Source of the DNA: Lachnospiraceae bacterium
GTDB taxonomy: Bacteria > Bacillota > Clostridia > Lachnospirales > Lachnospiraceae
Assembly (NCBI GenBank): GCA_910574805.1
Contig: CAJTCV010000006.1
Location: forward strand, 62,001 to 126,000
DNA length: 64,000 nt
Reading direction: 5' to 3'
A program made the position numbers and the translations under genes. This document shows, piece by piece, positions 44,314-56,143 of this stretch (position 1 is the stretch's first letter; each line of letters begins with the position of its first letter). Below the pieces are notes generated by a model that was not told where the DNA came from, ran no database searches, and was given only the letters and a program-made list of their open reading frames with translations.

Positions 44314-45348
44314 ATGAATCGGGAAGAAGCGGTACAGAAGTATCAGGAGGACGTGAAGGAGTATCTGCAGAATGTTTCAAAGCGGCTGAAATCCGGCTTT
44401 GCAGAAGGGGAGAAACAGTTCGTTAAGACAGTGCGTAAGACAGTGTATCAGCTGTATTCCGCTTATGAAGAAAAAGAAAAAATACGTTATCTTCAGCTGT
44501 CGCTTCTGCGTTCGCGGATGGACGAAGATCTCTATGAGATGCTGGTGTCGTTTCACAGGGAAGCATACTTTCTGGATCCGGCTCCCCGGATGCAGACAGC
44601 AGATATCAGTGATCTGTTTACGCTTTTGAAAGCAGCCAGGACACCGCTTTACCAGGCACTGAGGAAATATCAGGGAAAAGTCCAGAAGTATGATGCGGAC
44701 CGGATGATCCGGGAAACGGCCATGGCTGTTTATAAAAAACAGGCGGAACGCTGCCGGTTTCTGTTTCGTGATCTGGACCTCTGGCTGTCGGAAAGCGGAC
44801 TGCAGGCAGTGCAGCGTCTGACGGTAAAATGGGGAGGATTCGAAGAGGCCTGCGAGACCGTATTTCTGACAGATACCGGGAAAAAAGAACAGGAACAGTT
44901 TCTTACATATAATGAACTAAATACAGTAGAACAGTGGGATTTCAGGTACGTATACCAGAGCTGGGAGACGGCGCAGTTCACGGACCTTTATGCAGAGAAA
45001 AAGAATCTGCTGTTCGCAGCCCTGCGATCGTGCAGGATGGAACGCTGTCAGTGGAAAAACTGCCTGATGCACGGCGCCGGATTCCGTGGTTCTGATTTAA
45101 GACAGGTTACTTTTGCCGGATGTGATCTGAGCGGCAGCGATTTTCGGGGCGTCCGGATGGAACAGGTAACGTTTCTTGAGTGCAATCTTACCGAAGCGGA
45201 TTTTACCGGAACAAAACTTCAGGATGCTGTGTTTACCGGTTCCGTAATGGACCGCGCCGTATTTTCAAGAGACGGCTTATTCTGCAAAGGACTGGACGCG
45301 GGCCAGCTTCAGAAGATTCGGATGGAGGAAGAGCCTTATGTATTTTGA
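44314..45348 (+). CDS. pentapeptide-repeat spike adaptor
   Basis: 344 residues. A charged helical N-terminal 240 residues share a short pattern with the adaptor at 21327. A C-terminal pentapeptide-repeat beta-helix (about 225-325) carries units such as CRMERCQWKNCLMHGAGFRGSDLRQ, FAGCDLSGSDFRGV and CNLTEADFTG. In type VI systems pentapeptide domains occur on VgrG/PAAR-linked adaptors and effectors. It overlaps the next gene by 11 nt. Confidence 0.75.
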   Translation: MNREEAVQKYQEDVKEYLQNVSKRLKSGFAEGEKQFVKTVRKTVYQLYSAYEEKEKIRYLQLSLLRSRMDEDLYEMLVSFHREAYFLDPAPRMQTADISDLFTLLKAARTPLYQALRKYQGKVQKYDADRMIRETAMAVYKKQAERCRFLFRDLDLWLSESGLQAVQRLTVKWGGFEEACETVFLTDTGKKEQEQFLTYNELNTVEQWDFRYVYQSWETAQFTDLYAEKKNLLFAALRSCRMERCQWKNCLMHGAGFRGSDLRQVTFAGCDLSGSDFRGVRMEQVTFLECNLTEADFTGTKLQDAVFTGSVMDRAVFSRDGLFCKGLDAGQLQKIRMEEEPYVF

Positions 45349-45853
45349 ACTGGAGCAGGACAGGAGAATTCAGAACCGGTTTCGGTTCCGTGACGTGGAA
45401 ACTGCCGTGCGCGGAGAGTTTGAACCGGAAGAGTTTGAGCAGATTCAGGATATGACCGTGCTGTTTACATTGGGAGACGAAGACAGCGTCTATCCGGATG
45501 TGGTGGACGCGCCGGTCTTTATGGTATCCGACGCTCTGAAGAAGCTGTTATATGCCTATGATCCGGAGGTTCTGTACCGCAGAATCACACTGAATCAGGC
45601 GGGCGGGGAGATCCAGAAGAAGTACTGGCTTCTTCTGACCGAAAAGCTGGACTGTCTGGATGCACGTTCCGAAAAATATTCCAACGGCTGGGACAAAAGG
45701 ATCGTGCTGAACCGGGAACGGATCGGCTCAAGACGGGTCTTTAAAGCAAAGGGAATACTGACGCCCAGAGTATTTGTAAATCTGGAAGTCTCCGAGAGCA
45801 TTCTGCGCAGGGAGTTTCAGGGAATCTCATTAAGGCCGGTAGAAGCGGTCTGA
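45338..45853 (+). CDS. Imm11/DUF1629-like adaptor (copy 2)
   Basis: 171 residues. The C-terminal part (VFKAKGILTPRVFVNLEVSESILRREFQGISLRPV) resembles Imm11/DUF1629 immunity proteins, with the usual final strand-helix-strand. Its position between pentapeptide adaptor and DUF4280 gene parallels 21952 in the first locus. No toxin is adjacent, so an adaptor or chaperone role is more likely than immunity. Confidence 0.5.
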   Translation: MYFELEQDRRIQNRFRFRDVETAVRGEFEPEEFEQIQDMTVLFTLGDEDSVYPDVVDAPVFMVSDALKKLLYAYDPEVLYRRITLNQAGGEIQKKYWLLLTEKLDCLDARSEKYSNGWDKRIVLNRERIGSRRVFKAKGILTPRVFVNLEVSESILRREFQGISLRPVEAV

Positions 45854-45870
45854 ACAGGGGAGGGATATGG

Positions 45871-46674
45871 ATGGCCGGAACCAGAACGGAAATGGTGGAC
45901 GGAGTAAGGATCACAGTTGTAGAAGACACCAGAGAGGATCTTCAGGATTTTCTCGGAACGGCTCAGGAGATCGAAAGTCTGGAAGGGGAAGAACAGAAGG
46001 AAAAACTGGAAGAGATATTCGGAAAAGAAGAGGAAGAAGATTAGGACGAAAAAAAGAAAGGGGAAAAGGCGGAAGAACCGGAAAAGAATCAGGAGGAAGA
46101 GACCAGTCCCAGACAAAGTTCGAGAGCGAATACGGATGTGGTTCTTGCCATGCAGATCGCAGATCAGGCGGCGGCAGAGGCGGCGGCCGAAACTCCCTGC
46201 TATGTGGTTCATGGAGCGAAAATGCTGTGTTCCATGGGCTCCAGAGAGGCCCGCCTGGTGGTGCCGCTGGACCATGGAGCGCTGCTGGAAGGAAATCCGC
46301 AGATGACCGTCAGGGACAGAGAAGCCCTGACGAATATCATGTGTTTCGGAAACTGCTTCAGTGCGGACAATCCAAAGATGGAACAGGCGGCAGTAGATGC
46401 GACAAACAGATATAATCAGGAAAAGTCACAGGGGTTCTGGGAGAAGTTCCGCTCTTTTTTCATGGGTCCGCCCGAAACCGTTGACTCTGCCAGCCGGGAA
46501 CTGCAGGAGCTCTGTATCTGCGAATGCGAACCATGCTTTTCAGAAGAGGCAGTCTGGGAGGAAGGCAATGAAAAGAGTCAGCTGGGAGGAGAAGCGACGC
46601 TGATCCAGCCAGATACGATTGTATGCAGATATGGAGGCGTCATCCGCATTATTGATAACGGGCAGAATGGATAA
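45871..46674 (+). pseudogene. DUF4280 PAAR-like gene with in-frame amber stop
   Basis: A single frame of 267 codons from the ATG at 45871 (AGGGGAGGG upstream), interrupted only by TAG at 46042-46044 (codon 58). The stop lies in a Glu/Lys-rich linker (KEEEED-stop-DEKKKGEKAEEPEK). After it the DUF4280 domain continues: ETPCYVVHGAKMLCSMGSREARL, MCFGNCFSADNP, ELCICECEP...TIVCRYGGVIRII. Re-initiation could occur at GTG 46138 or ATG 46150, but no ribosome site precedes them. Either the gene is broken, the codon is read through, or a truncated DUF4280 protein is made. Confidence 0.7.
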
Positions 46675-46683
46675 GGAGGCAGT

Positions 46684-49600
46684 ATGAGAAAAACATACCA
46701 GTCCATATGGATAGAACTGCCGTATGCGGTCATTCAGATCACGGATGTTCGAATGACAGAAGGCATGAACTGTCATGCCTGCCTGCAGGTTACAGCCATA
46801 TGTGAGGACGACAGAGAAAGCGACGTGCTGAATCAGCCGGCGGAACGGGAAAAGATACAGGCAGGCCACATGGAAGAAGGCAGAGAGAAAACGCCGTTTT
46901 TTACAGGGCGAATTCAGGAAGTATCCCTTATGTACGAGAAAGGACAGCTGATCCTGAAGCTGACAGCAGCATCTATGACACAGGAATGGGATATTGTCCG
47001 GCGCAGCAGAACCTTCCAGAATACAGATGCCTCCTATGAGGATGTCATCCGGCAGGTACTGTCAGCCTATCCGGGCGCCTCATGGATCAGCTCCGTCGGC
47101 ACGAAGAGGAAGATTCCGGGGTTCCTTCTGCAGTATGAGGAAACGGACTGGGAATTTCTGTGCAGGCTGGCTTCCCATTTTGAGGCCTTTCTTCTGGAAG
47201 AGCCTGCAGGGGAAACCGGACAGATTTACTTCGGGATCCCGGAACAGAACCGGGGCGGTCAGGTGGACTCCAACTGTTATCAGATTTCCCAGAATCTGGA
47301 GACATACCGGCAGTATGCAGAGAATGTGGCGCAGGGCATGATGCTACAGGACAACCTGGACTGGCTGGTCTCCGGCAGAAGTGCATACAAACCGGGAGAA
47401 ACTGTCCTGTGGAACCGTGTATCCTGCCAGGTCGTCCATGCCGCCATGCAGACGGAAGGAGCGGAGATCCGGTACATCCATGGCCTGAAGCGGACGCAGG
47501 GAGTCAAAGCGGGATACTACGGGAACCGGAAGATTTCCGGCCTCAGCCTGCCGGCCGTCATCAAAGAGCGGAACGGGAACCGCCTCCGCGTCCATTTCTC
47601 CATCGATCCGGAGTATCGGCCCGGAAATAACCACTACTTTACCTATGCCATCGAGACGACCAGCTGGTACTGCCTTCCGGAACCCGGAAGCACGGTCCAC
47701 ATCTATTTTCAGAACCAGGATGAAACCACCGGGATCGCAGTGCAGGCCATGCGGCAGGGAAGCGAGGCGGCAGCGGCCTCTGTTTCCGCCAGAGGCGCGG
47801 TAGAAGACAAGTCCTTTTCTACATCAGACGGAAAGGCCATGCAGCTTACCGGTACCGGGATCAGCTTCTCCTCGGTATCTGACGCTTCCTGCTTTACCGT
47901 ATCGAAGGACGGCACGCTGAACATGGAAGCGGCGGATATCGTCTTTTCGGCTCAGACGGAACTGAATATAGGAAAGGGCATGATCCGGATCGGGAAAGAA
48001 GTAAAGGAGATCATTCCTGAAGATACCGTGATTCAGTCAGAGACCGGTACGGTGGGGCTGGGAATTCTGGACGTTACCGATGAAGAAGTGACGATGAAGG
48101 AAGACCGCGGAATACTGATCGACGAAAACTCGGATGTCTGGCTGATTGCATCGGGAACGCTCTTCTATGAACCCGAACAGATGAAACCGCCGGGAGTCCG
48201 GTATTCAGATACGGAAATGAGAGAAGAAGACGCCGCTCAGAGAGAAGCGCACAATGCAGAAGTCTTTGCGGTCCGGGAGAAAGAATCCAGAGGAAAGATC
48301 GGGGTTGGTAAGGTGGTGGCAGGGCTTGGCGCGCTGTGTGTGATCGGGGCGGCTACCGTGTTGACGGGCGGAGTGGCGCTGGTTGCTCTCGGCGCCGGCA
48401 TAACCGCAACAGCATGCGGGACTGCGCTGGAGATGGAAGGAAGACGGGATCTGGCCAAAATGGAATCCGGAGACTTCTCTCAGTCCTGTAATTTCGTCCG
48501 AGACGGACTTCTGGGCGGAAATCAGGAATTGTATGAAACGGTCATGTACGGAAGCGTTATGATCGGACTGGGGGCGCTTCTCTCGCCCCTTGCCAAAGTG
48601 CTGCCGGACCTGCTGAAAACCTTGGGAATTATGGGACTGAAGTCATACGGGATTCTTGCGGCAGGCCAGGCCTTGACGGCAGGCAGCCTGGCCGCAGGTA
48701 CCATGTACCTTCAGGATGTCTCAGACGGCTACGTGGACGCCGGCTGGCAGGAATACGGCACCACCTTTGGCGTATCCGCCGCAGTCGCCGGGATCGGGTT
48801 CGCTCTCGGGACCGCAGCGGCAGCGGCCGGGAGCAAATCAGAGCTGGTTACGGGCATTCTTGCAAAATCCGGAAAGTTTGCGCCGGCGTTGATCATCGGA
48901 GGAGAGACGATCATCGACGTTGCAGTGGACAAAGGAACCAGCGTCGTGTTTGACCGGGAATTCGACCTGAAAATGTCGCTTCTGACTTCCCTGGCTTCCA
49001 ACATCGCCTTCTCCATCGATCCGGTCAACATGGCGACGGGCGGATTCTGCCTGACAGCCACGGACCTGCTCCTTCCCGACTTGATGGAAGAACACTTCCG
49101 GCTGCAGCGGATCTACAACTCCGTCATCCCCTGCGCAGGCGGCTTTGGAAAGAACTGGATGCTGGGACTGGAGAGCCGCCTTTTTCTCCGGGAAGAGGAA
49201 GGACTGATCGACGCAGTCTGTACGGACGGCCACGCAGAACGCTTCCGCCTCGAAGACGGAAAATGGATCAGCCGCAGGCAGGGAGACGCCCGGTATCAGC
49301 TGAAGGAAGCAGAGACGGGAGACGGTTTCGTCCTGCTTTACATTCCGGAGCATAAGCGGTATGATTATGACAGTATGGGACGCCTGCTCTCCATCCGGGG
49401 AAAGGGCCTGACGAAACTGAGCATCCGATATCAGGAGGCGCAGATCAGCCAGGTCGTGACCTCATCCGGCTATGTGCTTGATTTCCGGTATGAAGGAGAC
49501 CAAATCGCAGAGATCAGAGACGAGGCAGGCAGGACCCTCCGGTACCGGTATGAGAACGGGCGCCTGACCGCCGTCAGCCACGTGGATGAAGGCGTGACCA

Positions 49601-52600
49601 CCTACCATTATGACGAAAAAGGGCATATCACGCAGGTCGTCGACCAGAACGGACACGCCTATGTAAGAAATGAATACGATGACAGCGGGCGGGTAACTGT
49701 GCAGTACTATCCGGACGGCACGAAGAGCATTCTGACCTATGATCCCCGAAAACGGGAAAACACCGTTTACATCGAAGGACTGGAAAGGACCGAACGCTAT
49801 CGGTACAACAAAGACCATCTGGTGACCCATACCTATCACGACGACGGAACTCTGGAAGAGACGGATTACGATCAGTGGAGCAACCGGATCTTCGAAAAAG
49901 ACCGGAACGGAAACGTCACCCGCCGCCTGTACGACGGTCTGGGAAGGCTTCTAAAAGAGACACTGCCTTCTGGACAGACATGGGAATACCGCTACGGAGA
50001 CGGAGCGGAACTGCTGGAAAAAAGAGCCGATACCGGGGAAACGTTCCGTTACACTTATGATGAATACGGTTTCGTCATCGAAGAGTCGGAAAAGATCAGG
50101 GAAGGAGCGTGGAGACAGAGACAATACAGAAGAGATTTCCGCGGGCGCGTCCTGAGCATGACCGACAGCCTGGGCCGTGTCACCCGTTACGATTACGACA
50201 GTCCGGACGGACACTTCCTGCCGGAACCCTCCTGCGTGGAAGACGCATCAGGAGAACAGACCGTCTACGAATACGACATCCTTGGACGCAGGACCGCTGT
50301 CCGGACGGATATGGGAACTGCGGAAATACGTTATAACCGCCAGAACTATCCCACCTGCGTAAGAGACGGAAACGGAATCGAACAGTACAGAACCTACGAT
50401 AAGATGGGGAACCTCACCGCCCTGTTCCCGCCTGCGCAGGGAACGGACGGTCCCTGCTGGACGTACCGGTACGATTTCTTCGACCGGCTGATCGAGACCA
50501 GAGACCCCATGGGAAACATCTGGAAAAAAGAACGGAATCTGTCAGGAGACATCCTCTGTGAACAGATGCCGGACGGAAGGGAGATCCGTTACGAGTATGA
50601 CGCGGACAGCCGGAAAATCCGGACGGTCTACGCAGACGGCTCCACAGAACGCTGCTTTTATGACGGAAACGGGAACCTGATCAAAAAAGTCCGGCCGGAG
50701 AACTACGTGGCAGAGACCGATGACGGCATCGGCGTCACTTACGTCTACGACAGCATGAACCGGCTGGTGCAGGTAACGGACGAGGATGGACAGGTTCAGC
50801 ATACTTTCCGTTACAATGCATCCGGCCGTCTGGAAGAAGAGTCTGACGGAGCCGGATATGCGACCCTCTATACGTACGACCTCACAGAAAACCGCACCGG
50901 GATGTGGGAACCTGTCGAAATGTCGGACGGCGGAGAGGTCCTGTACCGGGTCACGCTGTACGAATACGATTCCGAGTCCAACAAAATCAGGGAAAAAAGA
51001 GGACTGGACAAAGTCCGCGCAGGACAGACTCCCGTGCGGACCCACGAACTCCGATTCACCTACGACGCCCGGAACCGCCTGACCACGGTGGAAGATCCGG
51101 AGGGCGCCAGAGCAGAGTACCGCTATAACAGCCTGAACCAGAAAACGTACGAAAGCTTCCGGATCAGCGAACACGTGGAGCGGGTCATCCGGTACGAATA
51201 TGACGCCGTGGGGAACCTGATCCGGCGGAGCGAAGGGATCGAAGAACGGTTCCGGAAGCCCGGCAGCAGCTCCCGCATGGTCTGGTCCGTCACCCGGTAT
51301 GAGTATGATCCTGCCGGCAACTGTATACACATGATCAGCCCCAAAGGGTATGAGAGAACATGGCAGTATGACATACTGGATCGTATAACGGAAGAAAAAG
51401 AAGAGGATCAAGCCGGAGGCATTCATCGAACGATTCAGTATGAATATGATCCGGCCGGAAATCTTCTGGTCCGCCGGGACTGCAGTCTGGACAGGCCCAC
51501 CGAACGGCAGTTTGACTATGACGGAAAAGACCGCCTGATCCGCCTGACCGATGAAAGCGGGGCTGTCACCCGCCTGTTCTACGACCGGAACGACCGGATC
51601 GCAAAAGCGGTGCGCCCGCAGCAGTATGACGCCGCGCAGGACGACGGCGCAGGCTTCTGCTATACCTATGACTGCCGTGACCGGGTGACCCGGATCACCG
51701 GTCCGGACGGGAACGTCCTGCAGGAGCAGGCCTACGACCACTTCGGGAACATCCGGTCACAGCTGGACGCACAGCTCGTCCATACCGAATACGAATACAG
51801 CCTGTCCGGGGATCTGCTTGCCGTATACCGGGGAAGCCGCAATGCTCAAAAGCGCCGGGCGGCCCAGAGACTGGAGCATGATGCCTGGGGGAACGTGACC
51901 GGGGCAACAGACGGGAATGGGAACCGGACGGATTTCGTTCTGGACGGCTGGGGAAGGATCCTGGAGATCCATACGCCGGAAGGAGGCGTGGAACACTACA
52001 CCTACGACTATGCCGGCAACATCACCGGCGCCACAGACGCGAACGGAAACACCATTACTTACCGCTACAACAGCTTCGGGCAGGTATGGGAGATCCGGGA
52101 TCCGGAAGGACACAGCGAGTATTTCTACTACGACGAAGAAGGCCGTCAGGAGATGCACGTCGACCGCAACGGGAATACGGAGCATACCCGTTACAACATG
52201 GACGGCAGCCTGTTCTACCGCCGGTGCGAAGACCGGAACGGAAAACACCCGGTGGTCAGTCAGTACCGGTACTGGCCGGACGGAAGGCTCCGGGAAGCCG
52301 CCGGAGGCGGGATCACCTATCAGTACGCCTATACAGAAAACGGCCTGCTGAAAAGCAAATCCGCAGACAGAATCCTCCTTCTGGAATACGCCTACGACCG
52401 CAACCGCAACCTGTCCGGCCTGACCGACCGCACAGGGAGAACGGTCCGCTACGCTCATGACGCACTGGACCGTCTGACGCAGGTAACGGAAGGACCGGAG
52501 CACGTGCTGGCCTCGTACCACTACCATAAAGGCGGTGCCCTTCAGAAGCTGCGTTACGGAAACGGCCTGCAGACGGAGTATCACTATCAGGAAGACGGGA

Positions 52601-54062
52601 GCCCGCCGGTCTTGTGACCATGACGGCACAGGGAAACGTGCTGCTGAACCTCCGTTACGCCTACGACGGGAACGGGAACTGTACGGAAAAAAGCGGAGAA
52701 CCGTATCAGAACACCTATACCTATGACCGGATGAACCGCCTGACCGGATCCATACAGGATGGGAAAGGAGTGAGGTATACCTACGACCCGGCAGGAAACC
52801 GGCTGAAAAAAGAGACCGGGCAGGAGACGGAAACTTACCGTTACAACGCAAAGAATCAGCTGACCGAACGCCATACCCGGGAAGGAGTCATCCGGTACAA
52901 CTACGATCTGCAGGGCAACCTTCTGGAAGAGCAGGGAGAGACCCGCAGGAAACAGTATGCCTACGATGCGGCCGGACGACAGATCAGCGTTGTTGTATCC
53001 GAATCAGCGGATGGAGGAGATAAGGAAAGAAGCTTTGTCCAGCTCAATCACTATGACGGAGAAGGCCTGCGTTACGAGACGGAAGAAAACGGGAAAGTCA
53101 TCCGCTTTCTCTTTGACCGGGGTGAGCTGGCGGAGGAAAGACGGGAAGATGCTCAGATCCGTTACATAAGAGGATACGATCCGTTACTCCTGATACATCA
53201 GGACGGAGAAAAGCAGAGCCGTTTTTCCTTTGTTCAGGACGAGGTGGGAAGCATCCTGTTCCTGCTGGATGAGGTGCACGAGATCCGGAAGTCGTACCGC
53301 TATGACGCCTTTGGAGATATCCTGCAGGAAATGGGAGATATACCCAATCACCTGACTTATACAGGGCAGATATATGACGGAGCCGCCGGACAGTACTATC
53401 TCCGGGCAAGATTCTACAACCCTGTGGTCGGAAGGTTTCTGCAGGAGGATACATACCGCGGAGACGGGCTGAACCTGTATGCGTACTGTGCGAATAACCC
53501 GGTGATGTATTATGATCCGAGCGGGTATGCGCAGCTTTGTCCGGGAAGAAAACAAAATCCAGCCAATCAGAGAAAGAATAAAGGCACATTTATTGAAGGA
53601 ATGGATTATGAGGAGGCCATTAGATACCAGGAGTACTGGATGGAGCGTTATGCGGAAAAATACGCAGAGATGGTTGAGTCAAACAGGATATGGACGTGGA
53701 ATGAATTGGATGGTGGGAAGCTCTTGACTCGAACAGAAAAAAATTTTATAAAAAGTTTGGCAATTGAGAAAGGACTGGTTCTTGAAGTGAAAATCAAGCC
53801 AAGGACACAATATGCTGACTTTGAGGGAGCAGGAGTGGTTTTAAGGCGGGAAAAATTGCCAGAATCTTACTGGAATTCAAGAGATAAAGCCCAATTTGAT
53901 TATCTGGATGAATTAATTGGTGGCAGGCCGATTGGGACTACATGGCATCATACTGAAATACCAGGAGTAATGGAACTGGTGCCATTTGGAATACACAATA
54001 TTTATAATCATAAAGGAGGTGCTAGCTTTGGTCATTGGGCTTATCGACCATTTGGAAGATGA
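46684..54062 (+). pseudogene. VgrG-Rhs polymorphic toxin with WHH-type HNH tip, 1-nt frameshift
   Basis: AAGGAGG precedes the ATG. Residues 1-480: VgrG (LLQYEETDWEFLCRLASHFE, OB-fold). About 530-760: glycine-rich hydrophobic segment. From about 890: long YD/Rhs repeats forming the toxin-enclosing shell, ending in the usual NPVVGRFLQED...YYDPSGY. The tip after it has TWHHTEIPGVMELVPFGIHN...HKGG, an HNH-superfamily nuclease of the WHH type. The frame breaks at 52602-52604, where CCC replaces the CCCC present in the repeat at 56826. Restoring one C gives about 2459 residues. Without it the product ends at 52617, lacking the shell end and toxin. A sequencing error cannot be excluded. Confidence 0.85.
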
Positions 54063-54122
54063 TTAAAATATATTTAAAGCAATGATGTAAAAAATATTGA
54101 CAAAATATGCAGGAGAGCGACT

Positions 54123-54605
54123 ATGAAAATTGATAATAACAGTATTGTAACACCATTACCAACTGATGAACTGATTGAAGCATTTGAGAATGATTCCAGA
54201 GTAGAGTTGCCACAGGATTATAAATGCTTTTTGAAAAAATATAATGGTGCAATCCCTGAAACTAATATGTTTACTTTTAAAAGAAGGAAATATTTAGTGG
54301 AAAGTTTTTTATGTTTACTGGAAAAACCAATATATGATTTGGAAAATGGAGAGTATGATATTGATGTTGTTTTGACCGCCAGAGGCGAGCTGATGAATGA
54401 GGAGGAGGATGTAATTGGAACAGATATTGTACCGATTGCGTCACTGTCCGGAGATGATTATGTATGTCTGGATTATCATAATAAAAAACCGTCAGTTGTG
54501 ATATGGTATGGCGGAGAATCGGAAGAGTTTCATCCGGTCCTGCGCAAAATAGCAAACAGCTTCAGTGACTTTCTGAATATGATTAATGAGTCATGGGAGT
54601 ACTGA
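54123..54605 (+). CDS. SMI1/KNR4 (SUKH) family immunity protein
   Basis: 160 residues; AGGAGAG upstream. The SUKH signature LIEAFENDSRVELPQDYKCFLKKYNGAIPE lies in residues 14-43, with a late DYVCLDYHN...VVIWYGG and a closing SFSDFLNMI. SUKH proteins are common immunity partners of nuclease tips, which fits the WHH tip just upstream. AT-rich like other cassette genes. Confidence 0.85.
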   Translation: MKIDNNSIVTPLPTDELIEAFENDSRVELPQDYKCFLKKYNGAIPETNMFTFKRRKYLVESFLCLLEKPIYDLENGEYDIDVVLTARGELMNEEEDVIGTDIVPIASLSGDDYVCLDYHNKKPSVVIWYGGESEEFHPVLRKIANSFSDFLNMINESWEY

Positions 54606-54648
54606 TGATTCAAAACTCTGTTTGCAGCATTTGAGAAATGATGTAAAC

Positions 54649-54694
54649 ATTCTCTTACGGGAAACGTCAGGCTGAAGGATCACCTGCGTAAGAG
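54649..54694 (+). repeat. hairpin-forming intercassette repeat, copy 1
   Basis: Outer stem CTCTTACG (54652-54659) / CGTAAGAG (54687-54694) with an inner CAGG / CCTG stem. A diverged copy lies at 58738-58783. Both sit between an immunity gene and the next cassette piece. Confidence 0.7.
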
Positions 54695-54817
54695 GTTTCC
54701 TGTAGATAAAATGGGGAGCAGGGAAAACAGTCAAAAAGAATCCATCCTTTTTCCTGCATCCTTATTTTATCTAAAATATTTTAGGCATTGAATTAATGGG
54801 AATGGAGAGGAATAAAA

Positions 54818-55153
54818 ATGAGTTAAGAATTACCGTTTGAAGAGTTTGCAGATTCACAGAATGCAATACGGGAGTATATACATTCTGGTGCAGGTCACTG
54901 GGGAACTCACAAAGCAGAAGTCACAGTATTGCGTGATGGAAAGACTGTATTTAAAAATACAGTTTCCATAGTGTCATTGATCGAGACCAATGAATCTTTT
55001 GTAGAGATCGTATGGCCGGAGAAAGAAGAGGGGGAATATTTTGGAAAATATTCCAACACTTATCAAAATTTTGAATATGATGATGGAGTTCTTAAGATAA
55101 GATGTCAGGACAGGGAGAGAAATAACATAGTGATACTGATAGAATCTCTGTGA
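54818..55153 (+). pseudogene. orphan immunity-like gene with stop at codon 3
   Basis: ATG at 54818 with GGAGAGG upstream; codon 3 is TAA (54824-54826). The frame then stays open for 108 codons (ELPFEEFADSQNAIREYIHSGAGHWGTHKAEVTV...FVEIVWPEKEEG...). One base change would restore a ~111-residue cytosolic protein. No toxin tip precedes it. A later start (TTG 54929) has no ribosome site. Confidence 0.7.
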
Positions 55154-55241
55154 GTTATCCTGCAGATTTACTATAATATTTTTCAGTTTGATATATGTGT
55201 TCTCAAGAACAATATATAGATATGATTATATTTTTAGATAA

Positions 55242-55676
55242 CCATATTATGAAATCTTAAAACAAAAACATATTGAAAATCCAGAATTTTTTCCAGATCC
55301 AGATACATTGTGTATTGTTGAAGAAAATGAATACATAAAAATGAGGGAAGAATATACCAGTATGGTTAGAGATGGGAAATTGCAACCAGGACATCATATA
55401 TTGGGAATAGCAGATGGCGGAACTAATGTACAAGGAAACATTACTCCAACAGGGGAGAAATTTATTCCGAGAAATATGTTACCACCAGAAGCGTTGGATT
55501 ATTATGATTCAATATATGCTACAAAACGCAATCCACATCCAAGTAGAATTGCAGTGTATGAAGTAAATGGAATAGTTCGATTTGGAAAGAATCCTGCCCA
55601 TACAGAAGCTACTACATTACAACAAAATATATATATATTTGGCAAAAAACAAATAATTTTAGAAGGAATAATTTAA
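55242..55676 (+). pseudogene. orphan toxin tip without carrier
   Basis: Open from 55242 to 55676 with no ATG at the front (YYEILKQKHIENPEFFPDPDTL...); the frame is closed by TAA at 55239. The C-terminal ~110 residues (PGHHILGIADGGTNVQGNITPTGEKFIPRNMLP...TEATTLQQNIYIFG) look like a displaced toxin domain with a HH pair. No family recognised. It is followed 1 nt later by a putative immunity gene. There is no Rhs sequence attached, so it cannot be delivered as it stands. Confidence 0.55.
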
Positions 55677-55677
55677 A

Positions 55678-56115
55678 ATGGTAGATTGTAGTATATATGT
55701 AAATTTGAATTATAAAAAAGCATATGAAAACTATCTTAATATAGACAATACTGGGCAATGCATCCTTGAGGAGGAAAGAATAATTTATGGAGATATGATA
55801 TTTTTGAACAGAGGAAAGTGGTGTTTGATTATCATAACATCAGGAGATACATATTGTGAAGAAGTACTGTTGGAAATGAGTTCGGGAAAAAAGTTGGCTT
55901 ATTTTTTCAGCGATGATGCACAAATGGATTGTGAATGGATTGTGATGGATAATAATCATGTTTTGCGAAGATTTTTTTGTTATAACGATACTCCGGAACT
56001 TAACAGGAATGATGGAAGATTAGCGTGTGAAAATAACGCAAAACTCCAAAAATGGGAGGATTTAGACCAGCTAATAGAAACTGCTAATGTTTCTGTTGAC
56101 TCGATTTTTGAGTAG
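55678..56115 (+). CDS. putative immunity protein for the orphan tip
   Basis: 145 residues, AT-rich, cysteine-containing, no signal peptide. No family recognised. It begins 1 nt after the orphan tip, and Rhs sequence resumes 29 nt after it. AGAAGGAATAATTTAAA precedes the ATG as a ribosome site. Confidence 0.5.
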   Translation: MVDCSIYVNLNYKKAYENYLNIDNTGQCILEEERIIYGDMIFLNRGKWCLIIITSGDTYCEEVLLEMSSGKKLAYFFSDDAQMDCEWIVMDNNHVLRRFFCYNDTPELNRNDGRLACENNAKLQKWEDLDQLIETANVSVDSIFE

Positions 56116-56143
56116 AAATTTCAAGTAATCGTTAAGATGATTT

